Translations under genes and position numbers: made by a program
In this document: positions 1 to 6,442 of the stretch, piece after piece
How the letters are laid out: each line of letters starts with the position of its first letter
Position numbering within the stretch: position 1 is the stretch's first letter
The notes under the pieces: model-generated
Databases searched by the model: none
The model's input: only the letters and a program-made list of their open reading frames with translations
Told to the model about the DNA's origin: nothing
Source: Polaribacter sp.
Lineage (GTDB): Bacteria; Bacteroidota; Bacteroidia; Flavobacteriales; Flavobacteriaceae
NCBI GenBank assembly: GCA_030731695.1
Contig: JANQTK010000195.1
Location: 1 to 8,320, forward strand
Direction: 5' to 3'
DNA length: 8,320 bases

Positions 1-62
1 GTTCTTCAAACGCAAATCAAGGCGATAGTGTAGAAGATGTTGATTTTGAAGAAGTTAAATAA
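1..62 (+). CDS. dnaK: C-terminal end of molecular chaperone DnaK (Hsp70), partial
   Basis: Only the last 19 codons and the TAA stop (60-62) are present; the gene runs in from the left edge. The readable peptide is SSNANQGDSVEDVDFEEVK. The ending DVDFEEVK closely resembles the conserved acidic tail of bacterial DnaK (E. coli has DADFEEVKDKK), preceded by a low-complexity Ser/Asn/Gln/Gly linker as expected for the disordered C-terminus of that chaperone. DnaK is the cytoplasmic ATP-dependent Hsp70, working with DnaJ and GrpE; the tail contributes to substrate handling. The identification rests on a very short peptide, so another protein with an acidic tail cannot be excluded. The gene appears to end a transcript: no coding follows and a strong terminator lies about 100 nt downstream. 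Confidence 0.7.
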   Translation, partial: SSNANQGDSVEDVDFEEVK

Positions 63-72
63 GTAGAGAACA

Positions 73-145
73 AATTTTGTTTTACAAAATTCTGCGAATC
101 GCTTATGCTGAATTTATTTCAGCATCCCTTAAAAAAAATTAAGGG
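73..145 (+). repeat. Three successive hairpins downstream of the dnaK stop
   Basis: Three perfect inverted repeats follow one another in the 3' untranslated region. AATTTTGT (73-80) pairs with ACAAAATT (84-91) around a 3-nt loop. ATGCTGAA (105-112) pairs with TTCAGCAT (118-125) around a 5-nt loop. CCCTTAA (126-132) pairs with TTAAGGG (139-145) around an A-rich 6-nt loop and is followed by TTTT, so it could act as a weak terminator. They precede the stronger terminator at 161-193. Their function is not known; 3'-end protection of the dnaK mRNA is one inference. Confidence 0.5.
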
Positions 146-160
146 TTTTATAAAATAATA

Positions 161-193
161 AAACGCAATCAGTAAATTGGTTGCGTTTTTTTG
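161..193 (+). terminator. Rho-independent terminator of the dnaK transcript
   Basis: AAACGCAATC (161-170) pairs over 10 positions with GGTTGCGTTT (179-188), with one T-G wobble and an 8-nt loop, and runs directly into a T tract (about 185-191). This is a classic intrinsic terminator on the plus strand and marks the end of the transcript entering from the left. Confidence 0.8.
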
Positions 194-206
194 TTAATAA
201 CAATAT

Positions 207-237
207 CACCTGCAAGGTTTTCAAAACCTTGTAGGTG
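207..237. repeat. Near-perfect palindromic repeat, copy 1 (REP-like)
   Basis: A 31-nt sequence runs from CACCTGCAAGG to CCTTGTAGGTG with a single central base and one G/T asymmetry near the ends (TGC on the left, GTA on the right). Either strand can fold into a hairpin of about 15 bp. It has no T tract, so it is not simply a terminator. It closely matches the palindrome at 267-293 but in the reverse orientation. I recall very similar CCTACAAGG...CCTTGCAGG palindromes scattered between genes in Flavobacterium genomes, which I cannot verify here. Confidence 0.75.
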
Positions 238-266
238 TTGTTAGTAAATTAGTTTAAAAAAATATA

Positions 267-293
267 CCTACAAGGTCTTCAAGACCTTGCAGG
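267..293. repeat. Near-perfect palindromic repeat, copy 2, inverted relative to copy 1
   Basis: A 27-nt palindrome runs from CCTACAAGG to CCTTGCAGG around GTCTTCAAGAC. Its asymmetric ends identify it as the reverse complement of copy 1. Compared in the same orientation, the two 27-nt cores differ at three positions: the central base and one symmetric pair (T-A in copy 1, C-G in copy 2), so base pairing is preserved. With copy 1 and the 29-nt AT-rich spacer (238-266) it could also fold into one long hairpin, the arrangement called REPIN in other bacteria. It ends 25 nt before the probable start of the next gene, so it may lie in that gene's promoter or leader. Confidence 0.75.
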
Positions 294-318
294 ACTTTCG
301 AAACTAAAAATAAAATTT

Positions 319-846
319 TTGAAAACCTACAATCACACCAATTTTTTCAAACACACCTTTTGCGAATTTCAACAGGTTCCCTTTTTTGAATTTCCAGAAG
401 ATTCATTCTTTAAAAGCAAGTCAAATAGCTGTTATTTTTATTCGGAGGAAGGTGTTTATAGAAAATCAAATCATTGGGGGAAAGTTGCCAATTGTCAATG
501 GAAAATTATTCCTTTAGAAAATTATAAAAACCAGCAAACAATCATTGGGTTTGCCACTTGGAATTCCTTTTTTCCTACAAATTCCTCAGAAAAGAACTTT
601 GTAATTGCTGTTGATTTTAATCAAAACACAGCAACCATTCAATCAAAAAAAAACAGGGAAACTTTTCCTTTGTTTGCATTTTCGGAAGCACACCAAAAAC
701 TAAAAAAAATTCGAGAATTGTTGCAAAATGATGCTTGGACTCGCTACTTTAATTACGATTCAAAGGAAATCAAGCAACTTGTTGTGCATGCATTTTTGAA
801 TTCTTCCAAAAGCTTGCAACAAATCAAACAGGATTTTAAAAGATAA
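319..846 (+). CDS. Uncharacterised protein, 175 aa, probable TTG start
   Basis: I do not recognise this protein. The reading frame is open from 253 to the TAA at 844-846, contains no ATG, and has no methionine codon at all. TTG at 319 is the best start I can see, because it gives the plausible N-terminus MKTYNHTNFF. The product is soluble-looking, rich in Phe, Asn and Lys, with no signal peptide or membrane segment. The most distinctive stretch is residues 41-62, SCYFYSEEGVYRKSNHWGKVANC, with aromatic residues, SNHWG and a cysteine, followed by Trp; this looks like a conserved core. The C-terminal third (about 125-173) is predicted helical and basic. A GFATWNSFFP stretch lies near residues 77-86. 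It stands alone, 108 nt before ccsBA and just after the palindromic repeats. AT content and codon use resemble the neighbours. Its coding nature is likely, its function unknown. Confidence 0.6.
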   Translation: MKTYNHTNFFKHTFCEFQQVPFFEFPEDSFFKSKSNSCYFYSEEGVYRKSNHWGKVANCQWKIIPLENYKNQQTIIGFATWNSFFPTNSSEKNFVIAVDFNQNTATIQSKKNRETFPLFAFSEAHQKLKKIRELLQNDAWTRYFNYDSKEIKQLVVHAFLNSSKSLQQIKQDFKR

Positions 847-918
847 TTTCTATTAAATTTAACAATTCTAAATACCAAAAAACAAGTTTCACCTAGGTAA
901 GTTTGTGTCATTTATCCG

Positions 919-926
919 TAAATTTG
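919..926 (+). promoter_or_regulatory. Probable -7 box of the ccsBA promoter
   Basis: TAAATTTG matches the Bacteroidota -7 consensus TAnnTTTG exactly and is followed by CATC. It predicts a leader of roughly 20 nt before the ATG at 954. The best upstream TTTG (902-905) is only 13 nt away, shorter than the usual 17-23 nt, so the -33 element is uncertain. A perfect 8-nt palindrome, ACCTAGGT (891-898), lies where a -33 element or an operator would be expected. Confidence 0.55.
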
Positions 927-953
927 CATCACTAAAAATTTTACCTCATCAGG

Positions 954-3900
954 ATGAAAAAATTACTGAATTTCCTCTACTCTACTCGTTTAATGGCTGT
1001 CTTATTTGTGCTTTTTGCAGTTGCCATGGGCGTTGCCACTTTTATAGAAAATGATTACGGAACCCAAACTTCAAAAGCATTGGTGTATAATAGCTGGTGG
1101 TTTGAAGCCATCATGGTGTTTTTTATCATCAATTTCTTTGGAAATATCTTTAGGTATCAACTGTATAAAAAAGAAAAATGGCCCGTTTTAATGTTTCATG
1201 GAGCATTTATTTTTATTCTAATTGGCGCTGGAATTACAAGATATATTGGTCATGAAGGAATTATGTTGATCAATGAAGGCGAAACTACCAATCGTTATTT
1301 ATCCGAAACTACCTATGTAAATTATGTAGTTGATGATGGAGCAGTACAAAAACTTGAAGTAAACAAACCCATTTTACTATCAGCTTGGGGAAAAAATTCT
1401 TGGTCTTATGAAGATAATTTCAAAGAAAAGAAATTCAATATTGAGTTGGTAGATTACATTCCTTGGGCTGAAAAAAAATTAATTGATGATGAAAATGGAG
1501 AAGAGCACCTCCTTTTTGTAGAATCTTCTAGTGGTTCAAGACACGAACATTACATCAAATCAGGAACAATTCAAAATATTCACAATATTTTAGTCGGATT
1601 CAATGCTACTAGCAATGGAGCCAATATCAATATTTTCAAACGAAATGATTCGTTAAAAATCATGTCAAAAGAAGCAGGTGTGTATCAAGTAATGGCTACC
1701 CAACAATCAGGAAACCTTACAAAAGATAGCATTCAAGATTTTAAATTGAGAGCGCTTTATAACGTGGCTGGCTTGCCATTTGTAGTGCCACAATATCCCG
1801 AAAAAGGAACTATGCAAACGGTTCGTGGTGCAAAAGATGACAAAAAATTGGATGTCATTGTATTGGATGTTTCTACCGACGAAAAAACAGAGCGAATTGA
1901 ATTGACTGGAGGGAAATTCAATAGTGATAATTTACAACAATTTTCAGTAGGTGAATTTAATTTCAGAATGTGGTATGGTGCAAAAACCATGGAAACCCCT
2001 TTCAGTGTAAAATTGAATGATTTTCAATTGGAAAAATATCCTGGTTCAGAAAGTGCAGCTTCTTATGCTAGTGAAGTTACGGTTATTGACCCAAACGAAA
2101 CCTTTGATTACCGCATTTTTATGAATCATATTTTAGATTATAAAGGCTATAAATTTTTTCAATCCAGTTACGATTTGTCTGGTGAATTTGAACAAACCCA
2201 CCTTTCTGTAAATCACGATTTTTGGGGGACTTTCATCACCTATTTAGGCTATTCATTATTGTACACAGGAATGATTTGCATCTTTTTTGCAAAATATACC
2301 CGTTTTGATAGTTTGAAAAAATCATTACAAAACATTCGAAAAAAGAAACAAGCTACTGCCATTATTGCCTTTTTAGTTGCATCAACAGTAGGTTTCAGTC
2401 AGCAACAATCAGCACATTCATTCCGAATCACAGACCAGCAAGTGGATTCTATTTTACAGGCCAATTTAGTGTCGTTAGATCATGCCGAAAGTTTTAACAA
2501 ATTAGTAATTCAGGATGCTGGAGGACGCATGAAACCTGCACATACGTTCGCCTCTGAATTGGTACGAAAAGTAAGTCAGACTGAACAATTGAGAGGCATG
2601 AAACCAAGTCAGGTGCTACTCTCAATTATCGAAAATCCGAGACTTTGGTACGAAGTTCCTGCAATCTACTTAGAAAAACAAAACCTTGAAATCAGAAAAC
2701 AATTAGGCATTGCAGACACTACAAAGTTCGCGCGTTTATCCGACTTTTTTACAGACAGGGGTGATTATAAAATTCGGGAACAAGTTGCAGAGGCTCAGAA
2801 AAAGAAAGTTCAAAATAAATTTGAACAAGATCTTATTAAAATTGACAGAAGAGTTGGATTATTATACAGCGCAATTGGTGGTGGAATTTTAAAAATTTAT
2901 CCTATCCCTAATGACGAGAATAACAAATGGGTTTCGCAACCTGAAACTTTTGCCGAAAAAGGTTTTAAAGCGGCAGATTCTGTGTTTGTTCGCAAATCAT
3001 TGCCTTTGTATGTGCAACTATTACAATCTGCCAAAAAAACAAATGATTACACCAAAGCGAATCAAATTTTAGACGGAATCAAAAAATACCAGCAACAATT
3101 TGGGGCGGCTATTTATCCTTCAGACAACAAAATTGAATTGGAAATAGCCTACAACAAATACAATATTTTTAAAAAATTAGTGCGTTATTATGGATTGGCG
3201 AGTTTGTTTTTGATTGTTTTTGTCATCATTCAAATTTTCAATGCTAAAAAATGGGTTTCGCATGCTGTAAAATTTTTCATTGGAGTGGTGCTATTGCTCT
3301 TTTTAATGCACACCTTAGGATTACTCAGCAGATGGTACATCAGTGGAAACGCGCCTTGGAGTAATGCCTATGAATCTATTATTTATGTAGGTTGGGCAAC
3401 TATGTTATTTGGACTTTTCTTAGGAAGAAAATCTTCACTAACAATTGCAGCGACAACCTTTGTAACCTCCATCATTTTATTTACGGCAAGTTTAAACTGG
3501 TTAGATCCTGAAATTGCCAATTTGCAGCCTGTATTGAATTCTTGGTGGTTGATGGTACACGTTTCCATTATTGTGGCGAGTTATGGTCCATTAACATTAG
3601 GAATGATATTGGGAGTTTTCGCCTTGTTTTTAATCCTTTTTACATCAGAAAAGAATAAAAAAAATATGGACATCAACTTAAAAGAAATCACTATTATCAA
3701 CGAAATGGCGATTACTGTAGGTGTTGTAATGCTAACCATTGGAAACTTTTTAGGAGGTATGTGGGCCAATGAAAGTTGGGGACGTTATTGGGGTTGGGAT
3801 CCAAAAGAAACCTGGGCATTGATTTCTATTATGGTATATGCATTTGTGTTGCACATGCGTTTGATTCCCGGTTTACGAGGCAGATATACCTTTAATTTGT

Positions 3901-4091
3901 GGTCAATCATTGCGTATGGATCTATTATGATGACCTATTTTGGAGTGAATTTTTACCTTTCAGGATTGCATTCGTATGCAAGTGGTGATAAGGTAATCAC
4001 GCCAAGTGCAGTATATTATTCTGTTGGATTTGTGACGATTTTAGGGATTATTTCTTGGATTCAATATCGAAAATACTATAAGAAATCCTAA
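954..4091 (+). CDS. ccsBA: Fused cytochrome c biogenesis protein CcsBA (System II haem exporter/synthase)
   Basis: This inner-membrane protein moves haem to the periplasm and attaches it covalently to CXXCH motifs of c-type cytochromes. The CcsB/ResB half has three N-terminal membrane segments (about 12-31, 48-68, 77-95), a large periplasmic region with the ResB-type NHILDYKGYKFFQSSYD (391-407), and a fourth segment near 424-446. A further hydrophobic segment (467-481) precedes a second periplasmic domain with DAGGRMKPAHTF (521-532). The CcsA half starts near 748 with multiple membrane segments and the tryptophan-rich haem motif WGRYWGWDPKETW (942-954). Four histidines match the known Helicobacter CcsBA ligands by position and spacing: H82 and H967 (membrane), H869 and H1006 (periplasmic). 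At 1045 aa it is full length and intact. The ATG at 954 puts the first membrane segment at the proper place. Often annotated simply as ccsA. It has its own promoter and is followed by 99 noncoding bases. Confidence 0.95.
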   Translation: MKKLLNFLYSTRLMAVLFVLFAVAMGVATFIENDYGTQTSKALVYNSWWFEAIMVFFIINFFGNIFRYQLYKKEKWPVLMFHGAFIFILIGAGITRYIGHEGIMLINEGETTNRYLSETTYVNYVVDDGAVQKLEVNKPILLSAWGKNSWSYEDNFKEKKFNIELVDYIPWAEKKLIDDENGEEHLLFVESSSGSRHEHYIKSGTIQNIHNILVGFNATSNGANINIFKRNDSLKIMSKEAGVYQVMATQQSGNLTKDSIQDFKLRALYNVAGLPFVVPQYPEKGTMQTVRGAKDDKKLDVIVLDVSTDEKTERIELTGGKFNSDNLQQFSVGEFNFRMWYGAKTMETPFSVKLNDFQLEKYPGSESAASYASEVTVIDPNETFDYRIFMNHILDYKGYKFFQSSYDLSGEFEQTHLSVNHDFWGTFITYLGYSLLYTGMICIFFAKYTRFDSLKKSLQNIRKKKQATAIIAFLVASTVGFSQQQSAHSFRITDQQVDSILQANLVSLDHAESFNKLVIQDAGGRMKPAHTFASELVRKVSQTEQLRGMKPSQVLLSIIENPRLWYEVPAIYLEKQNLEIRKQLGIADTTKFARLSDFFTDRGDYKIREQVAEAQKKKVQNKFEQDLIKIDRRVGLLYSAIGGGILKIYPIPNDENNKWVSQPETFAEKGFKAADSVFVRKSLPLYVQLLQSAKKTNDYTKANQILDGIKKYQQQFGAAIYPSDNKIELEIAYNKYNIFKKLVRYYGLASLFLIVFVIIQIFNAKKWVSHAVKFFIGVVLLLFLMHTLGLLSRWYISGNAPWSNAYESIIYVGWATMLFGLFLGRKSSLTIAATTFVTSIILFTASLNWLDPEIANLQPVLNSWWLMVHVSIIVASYGPLTLGMILGVFALFLILFTSEKNKKNMDINLKEITIINEMAITVGVVMLTIGNFLGGMWANESWGRYWGWDPKETWALISIMVYAFVLHMRLIPGLRGRYTFNLWSIIAYGSIMMTYFGVNFYLSGLHSYASGDKVITPSAVYYSVGFVTILGIISWIQYRKYYKKS

Positions 4092-4153
4092 AAAACTATT
4101 GGTGATTTTTGAAATTTTAGAAGAAGATTTCAATGTCATTCAATAAGAAAATG

Positions 4154-4161
4154 TATTTTTG
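4154..4161 (+). promoter_or_regulatory. Probable -7 box for the TPR-like membrane protein gene
   Basis: TATTTTTG matches TAnnTTTG exactly and is followed by CGCA, like the boxes before ccsBA and guaA. It lies 29 nt before the ATG at 4191, with an A-rich leader typical of flavobacterial translation starts. The -33 region is weak: TTTC at 4128-4131, 22 nt upstream, is the nearest candidate. Confidence 0.6.
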
Positions 4162-4190
4162 CGCATTAAAATTTAAAATAAAAAACAACG

Positions 4191-4706
4191 ATGTTTCATA
4201 AAAATATAAAAATAGCTTTAGCAGTTTTAATCACAATTTGGGCAGTATATGAATTCAGTCAAGTTCATATTATGAACGGAATTTCTATTCTATTGTTGGC
4301 AGGTATTTTTGTGTTGTTTTATTTCAAAAACGAATTCATTCTGTTGGCTTTTTTACAATTGAGAAAACAAAATTTTCCAGGAGCACAAAAATGGTTAGCG
4401 TATATCAAAAATCCTGAGGCTGCTTTGACACAAAAGCAACAAGGCTACTATAACTTTTTACAAGGATTGATGGTAAGTCAAACCAATATTTCTCAGGCAG
4501 AAAAATACTTTAAAACAGCTATTAAACTGGGTTTGTCTATGAATCATGATTTGGCTTTGGCAAAAATGCAATTAGCAGGAATCGCAATGACCAAAAGACG
4601 TAAAAGAGAAGCAACCTTATTATTAGCTGAAGCTAAAAAACTGGACAAACAAGGCATGTTCAAAGAACAAATGAATCAGTTGAAACAACAAATGAAAAAA
4701 ATATAA
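4191..4706 (+). CDS. Small membrane protein with TPR-like repeats (DUF2892-type), 171 aa
   Basis: The function is not known. The N-terminus has two hydrophobic segments (about 6-22 and 31-46) separated by a short loop, resembling the DUF2892 two-helix module. The rest is soluble and helical, with three units that look like tetratricopeptide repeats: about 48-71, 81-114 (QGYYNFLQGLMVSQ then AEKYFKTAIKLG, the clearest TPR match), and 120-153. It ends in a basic, Gln/Lys/Met-rich tail. TPRs usually mediate protein-protein contacts, so this may be a membrane-anchored scaffold or assembly factor; that is inference. The ATG at 4191 follows an A-rich leader and the candidate promoter, so the gene seems to be transcribed apart from ccsBA even though both face the same way. 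I recall similar proteins of about this length in flavobacteria, but I cannot confirm the family by search. Confidence 0.8.
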   Translation: MFHKNIKIALAVLITIWAVYEFSQVHIMNGISILLLAGIFVLFYFKNEFILLAFLQLRKQNFPGAQKWLAYIKNPEAALTQKQQGYYNFLQGLMVSQTNISQAEKYFKTAIKLGLSMNHDLALAKMQLAGIAMTKRRKREATLLLAEAKKLDKQGMFKEQMNQLKQQMKKI

Positions 4707-4731
4707 TTGACTGATTTTTGATTAAGTCAAT
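4706..4731. terminator. Hairpin at the convergent gene junction, possible bidirectional terminator
   Basis: ATTGACT (4706-4712) pairs with AGTCAAT (4725-4731) over 7 bp around a 12-nt T-rich loop. It sits in the 39-nt gap between two convergent genes. Read on the minus strand, the hairpin is followed after a short ATTA-type stretch by a T run (the complement of AAAAAAA at 4695-4701), which suits termination of the guaA-side transcript inside the end of the opposing gene. On the plus strand the following sequence is only moderately T-rich. Confidence 0.4.
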
Positions 4732-4745
4732 CAATCATATTTGTG

Positions 4746-6326
4746 TTATTTCAACTTGGTGATGGTCAAATCTCTATTTATTTGAAGAATAAATACGCCT
4801 TCATTCTCAAAAGTATCGTTGTTTTTATAGTCAAATTTAGTATCCACCCTAATAGTGGCTCCTTCTCTAAAAGTAGCTTGCAATCGCTTTCCCGAAGATA
4901 GTCTAACCAAAATATCATAGGTAATATCAAATCCTTTAGTGGCATAGAAAGAAGGCAAGGTGTTGTTTTTTTCTTGGTATAATTTGGTAAAACTTCTAGA
5001 CGATTCCGAAGTTTCATCAACAAACTCCTCACTCACATACGTAAATCCAATTTTACCCAATTTTAGATTGTCTATTTTATCATAAACGCTTCCTTTATCA
5101 AAAGTAAACACATTCACTTTAGTTTCACTTGGCAAACTGATCAAACTATTAACCACGTCCGAAATGATTACTTCATTGTTGGATGCAATAATAATCCAAT
5201 TTTTAGTATTGGGTTTTAAAATTTCTAAAAAACGTCCTTTTTGAACCATTCCATTTTGGGGAGTTAATATTCGGATAGATCCATTACTCACTCTCAACTC
5301 ATTTTTGATGCTATTGGTAGCAGTTTGATCTCCTACTAATATCAAATTTCCTTGATCAAACGTATCATTGATATAATCAATCAAGACATCTTTAAATATT
5401 TTTTTATCAGGCGCTGCTTTGATGATGTTTGAATTTTTAAACTCAGATTGATTGGCAGAATACATAGGAAAAACCAAAGGAATAGTAACAGCAGAGGCAA
5501 CCATTTGAGCTTCTTCAGAGTAAAAAGGACCAATAATCACATCGTTAGCATTCAAATTTTGATTGGAAATTATTGATGAAATACGATTGCTTTTTCTTGT
5601 ACCGGTATCAAACACACTCAAATCAATATCAACACCACTGTTTCGCAAGGAATCAACAGCTATTTCAGCACCCAAATAAAAATCTGTGGCAATGTTTACC
5701 AAGCTTCCATTTTTTAAAAATATTTCTTTTGGTGAAATGGAATCGTATCCAAAAGCATCGCTTCGTAAAGGTAACATCAACGCTACTTTTAGGGCTGAAT
5801 TTGTACGAATTTCATCTCTAAAATAGGGTTTCTTAATGGCAGACTCTTCTAAAATCTCTTTGATTTTTAGAATACTATTTTCTTTCAATCCTTCTTTCAA
5901 TTCAGGATTCAATAACAGCAATTCTCCTCTGGTTACATTGAATTTTTTCTCTAAGCTGTAAAAAGTATCTCCCTTTTTCACTTCATAAATCAGAAACTTT
6001 TCTTTCAAACTCGCTATCAACTTTTCTCTATCTGACGACGGGTTATTGGTATCAACCTCTTCAATAACCACATCATTTTTTACTTGTTGATTTCTAAAAA
6101 ATTCGTACTTATTTTCGGGAACTATGATGAACGAATTGGGTTTTGGAGTCTCCGTAAAATCGGGATTCAAACGCAATAAATCCTTCGTTTTCATATTCAA
6201 TTTTTCAGCGATCGTACTCATGGTTTCGCCTGCTTTTACTTTATACTGAATGTATCTGTTTTGCTGACCACAAGAAACTGAAAATGAAAGTAATGCAAGG
6301 ATCAACCAAATTTTTATATGCTTCAT
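4746..6326 (-). CDS. LysM-repeat lipoprotein with type-1 periplasmic-binding-protein-like domain, 526 aa
   Basis: The N-terminus is a lipoprotein signal: basic MKHIK, a hydrophobic core (6-16), then SVSC with the likely lipidated Cys at 19. Two LysM modules follow, about 27-69 (YKVKAGETMSTIAEKLNM...LLRLNPDF) and 112-154 (YEVKKGDTFYSLEKKFNV...LLLNPEL). LysM modules bind the N-acetylglucosamine of peptidoglycan. From about residue 178 (LKVALMLPLRSDAFG) to the end the protein looks like a type-1 solute-binding fold of the Leu/Ile/Val-binding or LpoA kind, with alternating strands such as DVIIGPFYSEEAQMVASA (261-278), GNLILVGDQ, and KGFDITYDILVRL near the C-terminus. It is probably anchored in the periplasm on the wall. 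It could sense a ligand or help control wall synthesis, as LpoA does in E. coli, but no ligand or partner can be read from the sequence. There is no permease gene nearby. It lies 117 nt downstream of guaA on the same strand and may be co-transcribed. Confidence 0.85.
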   Translation of the reverse strand: MKHIKIWLILALLSFSVSCGQQNRYIQYKVKAGETMSTIAEKLNMKTKDLLRLNPDFTETPKPNSFIIVPENKYEFFRNQQVKNDVVIEEVDTNNPSSDREKLIASLKEKFLIYEVKKGDTFYSLEKKFNVTRGELLLLNPELKEGLKENSILKIKEILEESAIKKPYFRDEIRTNSALKVALMLPLRSDAFGYDSISPKEIFLKNGSLVNIATDFYLGAEIAVDSLRNSGVDIDLSVFDTGTRKSNRISSIISNQNLNANDVIIGPFYSEEAQMVASAVTIPLVFPMYSANQSEFKNSNIIKAAPDKKIFKDVLIDYINDTFDQGNLILVGDQTATNSIKNELRVSNGSIRILTPQNGMVQKGRFLEILKPNTKNWIIIASNNEVIISDVVNSLISLPSETKVNVFTFDKGSVYDKIDNLKLGKIGFTYVSEEFVDETSESSRSFTKLYQEKNNTLPSFYATKGFDITYDILVRLSSGKRLQATFREGATIRVDTKFDYKNNDTFENEGVFILQINRDLTITKLK

Positions 6327-6354
6327 AGGTATAAAATCTTTTTTCTATTCTCAT

Positions 6355-6368
6355 CCCAAATTATTGGG
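6355..6368. repeat. Short palindrome in the leader of the LysM lipoprotein gene
   Basis: CCCAA (6355-6359) and TTGGG (6364-6368) form a 5-bp stem with a 4-nt loop, 29 nt upstream of the lipoprotein start. On the minus strand it contains TAATTTG, one base short of the TAnnTTTG promoter box, so it might instead be part of a weak promoter. Confidence 0.3.
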
Positions 6369-6380
6369 AAAAGGTTTGTG

Positions 6381-6408
6381 ATTGCCAATTTATTAAAGGC
6401 AATTTTTT
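6381..6408 (+). terminator. Terminator-like hairpin between guaA and the LysM gene, T tract on the plus strand
   Basis: ATTGCC (6381-6386) pairs with GGCAAT (6398-6403), with additional AT pairing possible inside, and is followed by TTTTT (6404-6408). It has the form of an intrinsic terminator for plus-strand transcription, although both flanking genes lie on the minus strand. On the minus strand the hairpin lacks a following T tract. Confidence 0.4.
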
Positions 6409-6442
6409 ACACAAATATTCTTTTTAAGTAATTTTGTTACTG

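Noticed and set aside
207..293. CRISPR array
   Set aside because: Only two palindromic units in opposite orientation, one AT-rich 29-nt spacer, and no cas genes in the window.
1757..1990. Open frames opposite or out of phase within ccsBA, guaA and the lipoprotein gene, such as this one
   Set aside because: They lie wholly inside strongly supported genes and their peptides show no domain-like pattern.
6427..6441. Minus-strand terminator right after guaA (AGTAA/TTACT hairpin)
   Set aside because: The stem is only 5 AT-rich base pairs and no T tract follows on the minus strand.
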